64,000 bases of DNA from Bacteroidetes bacterium GWF2_33_38 (lineage in GTDB: Bacteria; Bacteroidota; Bacteroidia; Bacteroidales; GWF2-33-38). Of the stretch, positions 25,012 through 34,601 are shown one piece after another. The stretch spans positions 1 to 64,000 of the forward strand of contig MEOF01000062.1 in assembly GCA_001769505.1 (NCBI GenBank). The letters run 5' to 3'. Numbering within the stretch: position 1 is the stretch's first letter; every line of letters starts with the position of its first letter. The position numbers were made by a program, and so were the translations under genes. Under the pieces are notes generated by a model that made no database searches, had not been told where the DNA came from, and saw only the letters and a program-made list of their open reading frames with translations.

Positions 25012-26739
25012 ATGAAATTTCTTTTTACATTAATATTTTCTTTCGTTTTTAGCTGTTTATTTGCTCAACAAAAACAATATCCGCAATATGATTTTTGTTC
25101 GCCGCTTGACATCCCGTTAAGTTTGGCTGGAAATTTCGGAGAATTACGCCCAAATCACTTTCATGCAGGAGTCGATTTCAGAACGCAAGCAAAAGAAGGT
25201 TTTAGTATTTATGCAATTGCCGATGGGTACGTTTCTCGAATAAAAATTACAACTGGGGGTTATGGAAAGTCGATTTACATAACCCACCCGAATGGTTACG
25301 TTTCGGTTTATGCACACTTAAAAAGCTTGAATTCGAAAATTTCGGAATTTCTTAAAAAAGCTCAATACGATCGAAAAACTTATGAAATTGATGTTTTTCC
25401 ATCGCCAAATCAGTTACCGGTAAAGCAAAAAGATATAATTGGATTATCGGGGAATACAGGAACTTCTTCTGGTCCCCATTTGCATTTCGAAATAAGAGAT
25501 GCTGTTACTGAATTTGCAGTTAATCCATTACTTTTCAACTTTAAGGTTGCCGATAATGTTGCACCCGAAATTTATAATGTTCAACTTTATCCGCTTGACG
25601 AAAAATCGTTTGTAAACGGTAAAAACGAAAAGGCTACTTTTACGGCTGTAAAATCAGGGGGAAGCTATATTTTGAAAGAGCCAAACATAACTGTTAGCGG
25701 AAGCATTGGTTTTGCTATTTCAGCAAACGATTTTTTAACAAACTCTGATAATTCTTGCGGGATATATTCGCTTGAATTAACACACGATGGAACTTTAGTT
25801 TACCAATTTGAATTCGATGAGATTTCGTTTTTTGAATCGCGATATGTAAATGCTCATATGGATTATTATCAAAATCGATTTAAAAGAAAAACCGTACATA
25901 AAGCTTTTCGTGAACCAAATAATCATTTACACATTTATAATACTTCGGTAAACGATGGAAACATTTATTTTGACGACGATAATAATCATCAAATGAGTTT
26001 TGAATTAAAAGATTCGTACAAAAATACGGCTACTATAAATTTTCAGGTAAAATCAACACCCACATCAAATAATCCTAAGATTAAAAAATCAAGGTCAGAG
26101 AATTATAAAGTTACAATGCCTTGCAATATTGATAATTTATACAAAGACGATGAAATAAGTGTTTGGTTTCCAGTAAATACACTTTATGATACGCTAGATT
26201 TTGAATTTCACAAATCCGAAAAAATAGCAAATTCTATTTCGCCGGTATTCCATATTCATAACAAATATATTCCGGTGCATAATTATTTTACTATTTCGAT
26301 TAAATCGGCAGATATTCCCGAAAAATATAAATCCAAAGCATTGGTGGCAACTTTCGACAGCAAAGGTCGAGTTGATGTTGTTGGTGGAAATTTTTTAAAC
26401 GACTATGTTGTTGCCGATATTAATGAATTTGGGGCTTATTTTGTTGTAATTGATACTCTTGCTCCTAAAATCATACCTGCGAATTTTGAAAATAATAGCA
26501 ATTTAGAAAAACAAGAAAATATTCAAGTAAAAATTAGCGATGATATTTCAGGTATAAAAAACTACGAGGGTTATATTGATGGGTGCTGGGTTTTGTTTGA
26601 ATACGAACCAAAACGAAATATGCTAATTTATCATTTCGACGAAAAGCGTTTAAAAAAAGGGCAGAATCATACATTGAAAATTAAAGTAGAGGATTGGAAA
26701 GATAATATTACGATATTCGATGCTAAATTTTATTGGTAG
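25012..26739 (+). CDS. Secreted M23 family metallopeptidase
   Basis: A signal peptide (residues 1-18, ending LFAQ) leads into a LytM domain at residues about 25-175. Zinc and catalytic motifs are intact: NHFHAGVD supplies His and Asp, and GPHLHFEIRD supplies the HxH pair. The remaining 400 residues are beta-rich domains of unknown role, probably for substrate or partner binding. The enzyme should cut peptide cross-links in peptidoglycan. Its stop codon is immediately followed by the AnmK start, and together they suggest cell-wall turnover and recycling. Confidence 0.9.
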   Translation: MKFLFTLIFSFVFSCLFAQQKQYPQYDFCSPLDIPLSLAGNFGELRPNHFHAGVDFRTQAKEGFSIYAIADGYVSRIKITTGGYGKSIYITHPNGYVSVYAHLKSLNSKISEFLKKAQYDRKTYEIDVFPSPNQLPVKQKDIIGLSGNTGTSSGPHLHFEIRDAVTEFAVNPLLFNFKVADNVAPEIYNVQLYPLDEKSFVNGKNEKATFTAVKSGGSYILKEPNITVSGSIGFAISANDFLTNSDNSCGIYSLELTHDGTLVYQFEFDEISFFESRYVNAHMDYYQNRFKRKTVHKAFREPNNHLHIYNTSVNDGNIYFDDDNNHQMSFELKDSYKNTATINFQVKSTPTSNNPKIKKSRSENYKVTMPCNIDNLYKDDEISVWFPVNTLYDTLDFEFHKSEKIANSISPVFHIHNKYIPVHNYFTISIKSADIPEKYKSKALVATFDSKGRVDVVGGNFLNDYVVADINEFGAYFVVIDTLAPKIIPANFENNSNLEKQENIQVKISDDISGIKNYEGYIDGCWVLFEYEPKRNMLIYHFDEKRLKKGQNHTLKIKVEDWKDNITIFDAKFYW

Positions 26740-27831
26740 ATGGAAAAATATAATGTAATTGGAACTATGTCAGGTACATCGCTTGACGGACTTGATATTG
26801 CTGATTGTACATTCACATTAAATGAAGGTAAATGGGCATATAAAATTAATCATGCTCAAACTTTTAAATATCCGACGGAAGTAAAAAATGCATTGATATC
26901 TTGCCGAAATTTTAATTCTCTTGATTTTCTTAGTTTTCACAATAGCTACGGATGTTATATTGGGAAAAAAATAAATGCATTTGCAAAATCAAACAAATCA
27001 GAATTTAACCTAATTGCATCACATGGACACACTGTTTTCCATATGCCTGAAAGACGACTTACTTATCAAATCGGAAATGGTGCTTATATTGCCTCTGAAA
27101 CAGGTATTACAACGATTTCAGATTTTAGAACTTTCGATGTTGCACTCGGTGGGCAGGGAGCTCCTTTAGTTCCAATCGGAGACGAATTGCTATTCCACAA
27201 TTATCAGTATTGTTTAAATCTTGGTGGTTTTTCGAATGTTTCATATCGTGAAAAAAATATTAGAAAAGCATTTGATATTTGTCCGGTTAACATTGTCATA
27301 AATCATTATACTCAAATGCTTGGGAAAGAATTTGATAAAAATGGTAACATAGCAAAAAAAGGAAAAATTAATGAAGTGTTACTCTCAGAACTAAACCAAT
27401 TAGAATTTTATCGCAAAAAAAATCCCAAATCATTAGGGAAGGAGTGGCTCGATGAAATTTTTATCCCATTAATTAATCAATATGAAATTTCAATCGCTGA
27501 TAAAATGCGAACTATATACGAACATATTTCTATTCAAATTGCGAATGTTTTGAAGGGCGGAAATACTCTTGTAACGGGCGGAGGTGCCTACAATTCATTT
27601 TTAATTAAATTGATTCAGGAAAAAGCAACATCCGAAATAATTATTCCTGATAAAAAAACGATTGAATTTAAAGAAGCTTTGATATTCGCTTTTTTAGGAG
27701 TTTTAAGATATCGCAACGAGATAAATTGTTTATCGTCGGTAACTGGAGCAAAAAGGAATAATATTGGAGGGGTTATTCACTTGTTACCACACATGTTGAC
27801 TGAATTTCGTAAATTAAGTAATTTATTGTAA
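26740..27831 (+). CDS. anmK: Anhydro-N-acetylmuramic acid kinase
   Basis: AnmK hydrolyses and phosphorylates anhydro-MurNAc, returning cell-wall fragments to metabolism. The N-terminal phosphate-binding motif GTMSGTSLDGLD is exact for the family. SHGHTVFHMPE, GGQGAPLVPIGDELLF and LVTGGGAYNSFLI are further family signatures. Length, 363 residues, is normal. It starts on the base after the M23 peptidase stop, so the two are co-transcribed and functionally linked. Confidence 0.94.
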   Translation: MEKYNVIGTMSGTSLDGLDIADCTFTLNEGKWAYKINHAQTFKYPTEVKNALISCRNFNSLDFLSFHNSYGCYIGKKINAFAKSNKSEFNLIASHGHTVFHMPERRLTYQIGNGAYIASETGITTISDFRTFDVALGGQGAPLVPIGDELLFHNYQYCLNLGGFSNVSYREKNIRKAFDICPVNIVINHYTQMLGKEFDKNGNIAKKGKINEVLLSELNQLEFYRKKNPKSLGKEWLDEIFIPLINQYEISIADKMRTIYEHISIQIANVLKGGNTLVTGGGAYNSFLIKLIQEKATSEIIIPDKKTIEFKEALIFAFLGVLRYRNEINCLSSVTGAKRNNIGGVIHLLPHMLTEFRKLSNLL

Positions 27832-27850
27832 ATTTGTTAAAAATATAAGA

Positions 27851-28318
27851 ATGAAGTTAAGAGTTTATATTGATACTTCTGTTGTCGGAGGATATTTTGA
27901 TGAAGAATTTGAAGCAGTAACAAAATTATTTTTCGATAGAATTTTTTGTAAAGACTTTTTAGTTTATTTCTCTGAAATTAGTGAAGCAGAATTAAGTTTG
28001 GCACCTGATTTTGTCAGAGAATTAAAAGCAAAAATTCCGGAAGACTGTTATAGATATCTAGAATTAGATGATGAAGCAAAGGAACTTGCGAAAACTTATA
28101 TTCAAGAAAAAGTTTTAGGAAAAGCAAGTCTTGATGATGCTTATCACATTGCAATTGCTACAATAAACAGATTAGATGTCCTTGTTAGTTGGAATTTCAA
28201 GCACATTGTAAATTATGATAAGATAAAGCTATTCAATTCAATTAACTTAAAATTAGGATACCCATTAATTGAAATTCGTTCACCTAAAGAATTTATAAAA
28301 CATGAAAGCAACGAATAA
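27851..28318 (+). CDS. PIN-domain protein, probable toxin
   Basis: The protein starts MKLRVYIDTSVVGGYFDEEF, the first catalytic aspartate of PIN ribonucleases lying in YIDTS. Further acidic positions follow in ASLDDAYHIAIATINRLDVL, and VSWNFKHIVN is the family's closing signature. The product is 155 residues. PIN toxins cleave RNA using magnesium held by three or four acidic residues. Its 3' end overlaps the start of a 49-codon ORF by 17 nt, giving a toxin-first toxin-antitoxin arrangement. Confidence 0.85.
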   Translation: MKLRVYIDTSVVGGYFDEEFEAVTKLFFDRIFCKDFLVYFSEISEAELSLAPDFVRELKAKIPEDCYRYLELDDEAKELAKTYIQEKVLGKASLDDAYHIAIATINRLDVLVSWNFKHIVNYDKIKLFNSINLKLGYPLIEIRSPKEFIKHESNE

Positions 28319-28451
28319 TAAAAAATTTGACACTGTTAAGTTTTTCCGTTTAATTAAAGAAAAACTTGCGGAAAAAATGGCTGACATGACTTTAGAAGAA
28401 CAGAAAGTTTTTTTGAAGCAAGTTAGAGAAGGCAAAATCAAAATTGCATAA
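28302..28451 (+). CDS. Probable small antitoxin of the PIN pair
   Basis: This 49-codon ORF is missing from the ORF track. It begins with ATG inside the 3' end of the PIN gene, in another frame, and reads MKATNNKKFDTVKFFRLIKE, ending REGKIKIA. It is lysine-rich and predicted helical, with MTLEEQKVFLKQVREG as a likely amphipathic helix. Translational coupling to a PIN toxin and its size fit an antitoxin. No DNA-binding motif is recognised. The function is inferred from context only. Confidence 0.6.
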   Translation: MKATNNKKFDTVKFFRLIKEKLAEKMADMTLEEQKVFLKQVREGKIKIA

Positions 28452-28452
28452 A

Positions 28453-28602
28453 ACACGTGTGGTACAGCACCTACCTTAAAAGCAGGGGTCAGTGCTTCGG
28501 CAGACGGAAAAGTATAATATTTGTAATGCAGCGTTTCAAAGGAAGTTTGATGGTTAAAAGCCCTGCCTTTGGGTAGCTGCAAAATGTTACCGCCAAGTGT
28601 AA
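28453..28602. other. GC-richer imperfect hairpin after the PIN pair
   Basis: It begins 2 nt after the antitoxin stop. GTGGTA/TACCGCC near the ends and GCAGGG/CCCTGC inside would form an imperfect long hairpin. It resembles the element at 23415-23550 in size, composition and position after a stop codon, though not in primary sequence. The overlapping minus ORF (28280-28582) is not credible. Confidence 0.35.
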
Positions 28603-29050
28603 GAAACAGATAGCGATATAGAAAAATTGAAAAGTAAATTTGTGTTTTAATATTTATTTTTCATTTTTTTAGTATTACAAATGCTTGCTTTTCTACTTTT
28701 TATTCAATTCCTCTTTTATTCCATTTAAAATTCTTGTTATCTTGTTGTTCTTTTTTCTACCGCAAAAAAGAACCAAAAACCCACCACAAAAACCAATTTT
28801 CGCTATTCATTTGCTTTTCAATTTTTGATTTGTAGTTCTAAATCCGCTCAAATTCACAATTTCGTGGACGCCCACCGCACGTTTTTCAAAGAATAATTAT
28901 AACATTTTATATTTTAATTTCTTCCGAACAGTTGTGGTGACAATACCAACAAGGGGGAAGAAATGCTACAATAATAAAGGTTGGCGAATCAGATGCCTCG
29001 CCAAACGGGAAGATTTTACAGAAAATTTGGGTATTGGATATCCGTTCGAA
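28603..29050. other. Intergenic region with small hairpins
   Basis: No gene is seen. A 10-bp stem (GTTCTTTTTT at 28747-28756 with AAAAAAGAAC at 28764-28773) resembles a hairpin common between Bacteroidota genes. A second, TTGGCGA/TCGCCAA (28981-29004), lies near the frameshifted gene's 3' end. Confidence 0.5.
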
Positions 29051-29741
29051 TTAAAATTCAAAGCTTAAACTTGCTTGATGTACTAATGTTGCACCTCCAT
29101 TTGTTCTTGCATTAACACAAGCATCGTAAGATAAATTAATAATAAAATCATTTATGTCAAAGTATGCTCCTAATTGAAAATAGCCACCAATAGATGTAAA
29201 TGAGTCGTTTATTCTAATTGATTCAACATAATAACCTAAGCTATCTTTAACCCCGCCTTTTTTATGAATGTTGTAACTTCCAACATTTAGTCCTGTAGAT
29301 GCCATAATACCAAAAAAACTAGCAATTTCTTTTTTCTTTGAAATACCAAAAGATGTATAGCCGCCATATGTAGTTATAGTTACATATCCAATATCTTCGT
29401 TTGAATTGCTATAATCATAAATATCAAACATATGGTGTATAGGTTTTGATTGAATACTAGTTTTAATAAATAAATCGAAATCATATTTAGTTGAAAGCTT
29501 TGTACCAATAACAAAATTTATTGGAATCATGTTTGTTGGGGGAGTCAATATATTCTTCGTAATGGAAATTATTTCCTAAAATTTGTTCCTGAGAACCACT
29601 AAAGTATGTATTTGGGGTACACATATTAAGTCCCAATATTATTCTAACATTTTTCTTATCTGTATTGTTTCCTTGTGTTTCTTGAGCAAGAATAAAAGAT
29701 GATGAAAAAATAAACACAAATGATATAAAAATAGTTCTCAT
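29051..29741 (-). pseudogene. Frameshifted secreted beta-barrel-like protein
   Basis: Two track ORFs (29487-29741 and 29051-29548) are halves of one gene. The upstream half has a signal peptide (MRTIFISFVFIFSSSFILAQ). Removing one G from the GGGGG run at 29538-29542 joins them, giving EYIDSPTNMIPINFVIGTKL in one frame and about 229 residues in total. The downstream half ends in alternating hydrophobic strands and a terminal phenylalanine (ASLSFEF), as in outer-membrane barrels. The cause may be mutation, phase variation at the homopolymer or a sequencing error. Function unknown. Confidence 0.75.
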
Positions 29742-29928
29742 AAATAATATTTTATTTAGTTTTTAGAGGTTACCTTTTATTAATTACGCAATATTCGTCA
29801 TTAAATTTGTAAAATCATAAACTTAGAAAAGATATTTTTTATTCTATCCAAATTTCATTAATTTTCTACCTTTGTTAGTGTTATCACTTTTAGAATGAAA
29901 CACAACATATTCCTTTGTTTGAATATTA

Positions 29929-31872
29929 TTATTTCGAGAAATGGTAGCTTAATTTTAAATATATTTCTCTTCCAGCTGTTGGAATAGGATCGATACCTGC
30001 TTTATATGCATTAATGAACGAATATTTTTCGTTGAGAATGTCATAAATACCTAGTGAAATTCCCAATCCTTTAATCATATTTTCGTAAGAAATAGTAAAA
30101 TTTATCAAATTAGACGGGGCAAATTTCTTTAGCTCTAAATTTCCAAGCTCATTGTACAAATACGTGTATCGGTCAGAGTAAAAAAGATAGCTTGGGTTAA
30201 TTGTTAATTTTTCGCTTATTTTTATCGAACTATTCAATGTGATTTTGTAGTTGGGGTAAGCTCCTAAAATTTGGTCATGGTTCTCGATATTATAGTCAGG
30301 GACTCCGTTATAGGCAGCTCTATAAAATGAATAAGTTGTATTTACAAGTCCCCAATTTCCTTTTATTCGATATTGAATTTCAACTCCATTTGTTTCTGTT
30401 TTATCGTAATTTACGTAGCTATCGCCTGTATTGTCGTCCCATAAATACACAATAGGATTTCGAATAATTATATCGAAAAAATTTAAAGTTAAGAGCATAT
30501 TGTCAGTAATTTCATAACCTGTTTCCATTTCAATAATATCCGATGTTTCAGGCTCAATATTAGGATTAATGTCAATATTTGCAATTGTTGGAGCTTTAAA
30601 AGATTGACTGTATAATATTTTTTGATGCCATCTTTCAATTTTTTTGGTAATCCCAATTCTTGGGACGAAGGCAAACCCGAATTCACTGTGATTTTCAAAT
30701 CTTGCTCCCAACGTAATATTAGCAATTTCAGGAGTGAAAATTCCTTCGGTAAAAAAAGCTAAGTCGGAGTATTGAATCTCTTTTTTTCCATTATTGTAAA
30801 AAACATTGGTTTCTTCTTTTTTCCCTTGTTCCAAAAAATATTCAGCTCCACAAATAAGAGTAGCATCTTCGTTTATGGTGTATTCAGATATGATTAAACC
30901 TGTGTGTCGATTGTTTGATGTATTGTATATTTTATAGCTATCGAAGTCGATAAATTGCCAAGGTTTTTGATTTTTCCAGTTAATTTTAGGTGTGATTTTT
31001 ATTTTATCGCTAATATTGAACGAGTACTCAAGTCCTATATAGTGTCCGCTAAACAATACATTTCCGATTTGCTTTTGCAAGTTTTTGAAATTAAAATCGT
31101 CGTATAAGTAATTGATTTTTAAATTTTTGTAGTTAATACCAGCATTTAAGTTTGTCGATTTTATTTTTGAACTATCTGCATAATTTATCGTAGAACCACT
31201 TGAAGGAGTAATTTCTAAATTGCTTCGCTTCCCTATACCATAATATCCTGAAAGGCTTATCTCTAGTTCATTTTTTAACTTTTTGCCACATGCAAATTGA
31301 TAATTATTTTGCAAGGTTTTTCCATTGCTAATTGAATAATCTATTGCAGCTGATGCTCCGTTAACGTCTTTTCCTTTTTTTGTAATAATTTTTATTACAG
31401 CTAATTCAGCAAGACCGCCGTATATAGCTGAACCTGGACCTCGAATAATTTCAATGCGTTCGATATTTTCTAAAAGAATGTGTTGCCCGAATGCGAAACT
31501 TCCATAATTTGTTTCGTTCATTTGTTGTCCGTCGATTAACAATAAAAATTTACCTTCAGTTGCATTGTTGCCTCTCACACCGAGTCCTATAACATTGTCT
31601 AATTCAGCTCCAAAGTCAAATCCAGGAACAAATCGTAATAATTCTAATAGATTTCTTGCCCCGCTTTTTTTTATTTCTTCGCTTGTAATGAGCGTAACGA
31701 TTCCAGGGGTTTCATTCACTGGAGATGCTTTTGGGCTGGCAATAGATACATGAACATTCATTAATTCTTCAAGCGACAAATCAATCAAATCTCCCATTGG
31801 AATACTATCGGTTTGTGAAAATACCGATAAAGAGAACAAAATTGAGATAGATAATGATAATAAGCTTTTCAA
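29929..31872 (-). CDS. TonB-dependent outer-membrane receptor
   Basis: A signal peptide (ending VFSQ) is followed by a plug domain with TPGIVTLITSEEIKKSGARN, GLGVRGNNATEGKFLLLIDG and IERIEIIRGPGSAIYGG. A beta-barrel of about 480 residues then runs to the terminal YHFSK, ending in the aromatic-rich strand typical of barrel insertion. At 647 residues it is near the usual length for siderophore, cobalamin or copper receptors. There is no SusD partner and no N-terminal CarboxypepD domain, so it is not a SusC glycan importer. The substrate is unknown. Confidence 0.92.
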   Translation of the reverse strand: MKSLLSLSISILFSLSVFSQTDSIPMGDLIDLSLEELMNVHVSIASPKASPVNETPGIVTLITSEEIKKSGARNLLELLRFVPGFDFGAELDNVIGLGVRGNNATEGKFLLLIDGQQMNETNYGSFAFGQHILLENIERIEIIRGPGSAIYGGLAELAVIKIITKKGKDVNGASAAIDYSISNGKTLQNNYQFACGKKLKNELEISLSGYYGIGKRSNLEITPSSGSTINYADSSKIKSTNLNAGINYKNLKINYLYDDFNFKNLQKQIGNVLFSGHYIGLEYSFNISDKIKITPKINWKNQKPWQFIDFDSYKIYNTSNNRHTGLIISEYTINEDATLICGAEYFLEQGKKEETNVFYNNGKKEIQYSDLAFFTEGIFTPEIANITLGARFENHSEFGFAFVPRIGITKKIERWHQKILYSQSFKAPTIANIDINPNIEPETSDIIEMETGYEITDNMLLTLNFFDIIIRNPIVYLWDDNTGDSYVNYDKTETNGVEIQYRIKGNWGLVNTTYSFYRAAYNGVPDYNIENHDQILGAYPNYKITLNSSIKISEKLTINPSYLFYSDRYTYLYNELGNLELKKFAPSNLINFTISYENMIKGLGISLGIYDILNEKYSFINAYKAGIDPIPTAGREIYLKLSYHFSK

Positions 31873-32008
31873 GCTAAAATGTTTTGTTTATAAATTTACA
31901 TTAAAATTGATTATGGAAATGGGAAATGTTGTTTTTATTTGACTAACAAATGAAATATAATTGTTAAAGATTAAAATTGAATGATAAATGCATTTAACAA
32001 ATTTTACA

Positions 32009-33019
32009 CTAAAATTTCGGACAAGAAACGATTACTTTTTTGCGTTTTTTTTGTTGCTCTTTGTCTTGCAAAAATTCATAAATAATCGAAATTTCGTGTG
32101 AACCTCCTGTTTTTGAACTTAATCCCGAAATTGTTAAATCGTAACTATAGCCAATTTTTAAATCTTTGAGCTGGTATCCTGCTAAAATAGCCACCGCATC
32201 ATGATTTACGTAATCTGATGAGTATTTTTTAAATCCGGGAATACCTCTATACCAAACACCAATAACCATTGGTCGTTTCGACCAATATAATCCAATGTCT
32301 AGCTGGTCGTACTCGGATTGTGTTTTGTATATGAAGGCTGGTGTGATTAGCTCTTCGTCGTATTTTCCATATCGATTGTTTATTGAAAACTTTGTGCCTC
32401 CAAAAATTGAATATCTCATTGGAACATTGCTTTCAGCTCCTAACAACGATTCGTTTGGTTTGAGCATGTGGTTAACGGATAACCCTACCCAATTTCTTTC
32501 AGAAAAAAACAAAGCAGAAGAAGAAAAATCGATATATCCAATTTGTTTTTCTGATGGAATTTCAACGGATGTACTCGTATTATAAACCATTTGGTCGCTG
32601 AATTTAAGATTATAAAAATCAACTCCTCGCTGCGAGTACATTAGGTGAATTCCAGGTCTAAACGACCACTTTCTATTTATCGTGAGATTGTAAGAGTATT
32701 GAAGCCCAATGTTTGTTGTTCGTAGATTTCCATGTCCAGCTTGGTCTTGGAGAAACAATAGCCCTAAACCGCTATTTACATTTGAAAAATAATGATCGTA
32801 ACTAAAACTGTAGGTATTGTATCCACCTGCAATTAATCCCCATTGATTTCTGTAATTTAATGCGACTCTGCTACCATCAGTTGCTCCCGCAAAAGAAGGA
32901 GCTAAATACAATGGTGCAGCATAAAATTGCGAAAATTGTGCATCTTGTGCCAATACATTATTAACATTAAATATTTTTAAAGCAATAAAAATGAATAATA
33001 TAACATATATTTTATTCAT
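32009..33019 (-). CDS. PorP/SprF family type IX secretion membrane protein
   Basis: The signature QDAQFSQFYAAPLYLAPSFA after the signal peptide is typical of PorP/SprF proteins, as is NYRNQWGLIAGGYNTYSFSY. The remainder is an outer-membrane beta-barrel. In Bacteroidota these proteins accompany CHU_C-tailed adhesins and are thought to anchor or help export the cognate adhesin through the type IX system. Its start overlaps the 3' end of the PD40 gene by 8 nt, so it is the last gene of a three-gene operon. Confidence 0.93.
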   Translation of the reverse strand: MNKIYVILFIFIALKIFNVNNVLAQDAQFSQFYAAPLYLAPSFAGATDGSRVALNYRNQWGLIAGGYNTYSFSYDHYFSNVNSGLGLLFLQDQAGHGNLRTTNIGLQYSYNLTINRKWSFRPGIHLMYSQRGVDFYNLKFSDQMVYNTSTSVEIPSEKQIGYIDFSSSALFFSERNWVGLSVNHMLKPNESLLGAESNVPMRYSIFGGTKFSINNRYGKYDEELITPAFIYKTQSEYDQLDIGLYWSKRPMVIGVWYRGIPGFKKYSSDYVNHDAVAILAGYQLKDLKIGYSYDLTISGLSSKTGGSHEISIIYEFLQDKEQQKKRKKVIVSCPKF

Positions 33020-34568
33020 TTTTAATCAGTTTAATGTCTTTTATAAGTTCTTTCTCTGTAAAATCATTTTTTAATTCGAAATCTTCGATATAAGATTGAT
33101 AACCTTCCGATTCAACTATCATCTTATACTTTCTATTTTTGAATAGAATCAATAAATATTTTCCAGTTAACTGATTGGTTTTGTATATTCCTTGTAATTC
33201 TTTTGAATGATAATCGATGATTGAAATTGTTGCTTTTAAAATTTGTGTTTGTTCATTGTTGACCTTTCCTTTTAGCGGAACATAATTGGTAATATGATTA
33301 ATGTCGTGTACTTTATAAATATCAAAATCGCCCAATCCTTCTTTTCGATTAGTCGATAAATAAGCTGAAATCATATCAGAAGATGGTACGTAATATATGT
33401 CATTTTCAATGCTGTTTATTGGGTAGCCTAAATTTTCAGGAGTTGACCACGTAATGCTATCCAAATGAGAAACAAAAACATCGAATTCCCCCATGTTTTT
33501 ATGCCCTTTCGAACTGAAATATAAGGTGTTTCCGTCTGCGGTTATAAATGGACCATCTTCGTCGTATTGTGTGTTAATACTTGCTCCAAGATTTTGAGCT
33601 AAACTCCATATGCCAGTTGGTAATTTCGAGACTTTGTAAATATCCTTGCCACCCATTCCGCCATCTCTGTTACTTGCAAAAAAGAATGTATTTCCATCAG
33701 ACGAAATACTCCCGCTGGGTGTCCACGATAAGCGTGCGTTGATGTCGGCATTAATTATTTGAGGCGTGGTCCAATTATCTTCAACTTTTTGTGAAATATA
33801 AATATCTCCTCCCGATGAATCTTGATTTGTACGATAAATATAGAGTTCATTTCCGTCGTTTGAAATTGATACACAAGCATCGTGCTTTGCTGTATTTACA
33901 GGAGTTTGTAGGTTTTTAGCACTAAGCCAGTTTCCATTTTCGTGGTTCGATACATAGATATCCTCGTAATATTCGCCAAATGGATTCTTTAATTGACCTA
34001 TACTATTGTTTCGTCGAGAGGTAAAGTAAAATTGCTTTTCGGTTGAACTTAGTACAACTCCATAGTCAGGATACAATGAATTTATATTTTCTCCTAAGTT
34101 TTCAATTTTAATATTAGCTTTTGATGTTATCAATTGTTTTGCAACTTGCGATTTCTCAACATAATAATCGACCACTTTTTCATCGAAAGTAAGTTTCCCT
34201 TTTAGACTGTTGTAATATTTGTAATTATTAATTGCTTGGTCGAATAGTTGCTCGGAATGCAAAATTCTAGCTAAATAGAAATAGGAATCATTAAAATCAG
34301 ATTTCGATTTTTCAAAATATTTTTTCGCATTCGTTTTGTTTGGATTTGTGTTGAATATGCAAACTCCCAACTTAAAATTTGCTTCTATAATACTTGAATC
34401 TATTTCTACTATTTTTTGAAAAATAGGCATTGCATCGTAAAAATTATCGTACTGAAAATAGTAATTTGCTTCGATTAATTTTTGTCGAATAACTTTTGTT
34501 GTTGATTTATCTTGAGAAAACCCACTCAAACCATACATTAAAAATAATATGTAAAAAAAATATTTCAT
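33012..34568 (-). CDS. TPR and PD40-repeat envelope protein lacking an OmpA domain
   Basis: A signal peptide (ending SGFSQ) precedes a TPR-like region (about 30-130) and WD40-like PD40 repeats such as EKQFYFTSRRNNSIG, GNTFFFASNRDGGMGGKDIY and GNTLYFSSKGHKNMGEFDVF. Residues about 435-518 look like a carboxypeptidase-regulatory-like beta domain. Related proteins in PorP-adhesin clusters usually continue into an OmpA peptidoglycan-binding domain, but this one ends without it at 518 residues. It is placed between the adhesin and PorP genes, 33 nt after the adhesin stop. Confidence 0.88.
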   Translation of the reverse strand: MKYFFYILFLMYGLSGFSQDKSTTKVIRQKLIEANYYFQYDNFYDAMPIFQKIVEIDSSIIEANFKLGVCIFNTNPNKTNAKKYFEKSKSDFNDSYFYLARILHSEQLFDQAINNYKYYNSLKGKLTFDEKVVDYYVEKSQVAKQLITSKANIKIENLGENINSLYPDYGVVLSSTEKQFYFTSRRNNSIGQLKNPFGEYYEDIYVSNHENGNWLSAKNLQTPVNTAKHDACVSISNDGNELYIYRTNQDSSGGDIYISQKVEDNWTTPQIINADINARLSWTPSGSISSDGNTFFFASNRDGGMGGKDIYKVSKLPTGIWSLAQNLGASINTQYDEDGPFITADGNTLYFSSKGHKNMGEFDVFVSHLDSITWSTPENLGYPINSIENDIYYVPSSDMISAYLSTNRKEGLGDFDIYKVHDINHITNYVPLKGKVNNEQTQILKATISIIDYHSKELQGIYKTNQLTGKYLLILFKNRKYKMIVESEGYQSYIEDFELKNDFTEKELIKDIKLIKNE

Positions 34569-34601
34569 TCGTATTCCGTTATCTTCAAATTTCTAATAAT
34601 A

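Noticed and set aside
28280-28582. 100-residue minus ORF
   Set aside because: Overlaps the 49-codon antitoxin ORF and the hairpin region; no protein features.
29894-29986. Short plus-strand ORF starting MKHNIFLCLN downstream of a TACCTTTG box
   Set aside because: Only about 30 codons, mostly antisense to the TonB receptor 3' end; chance match is likely.
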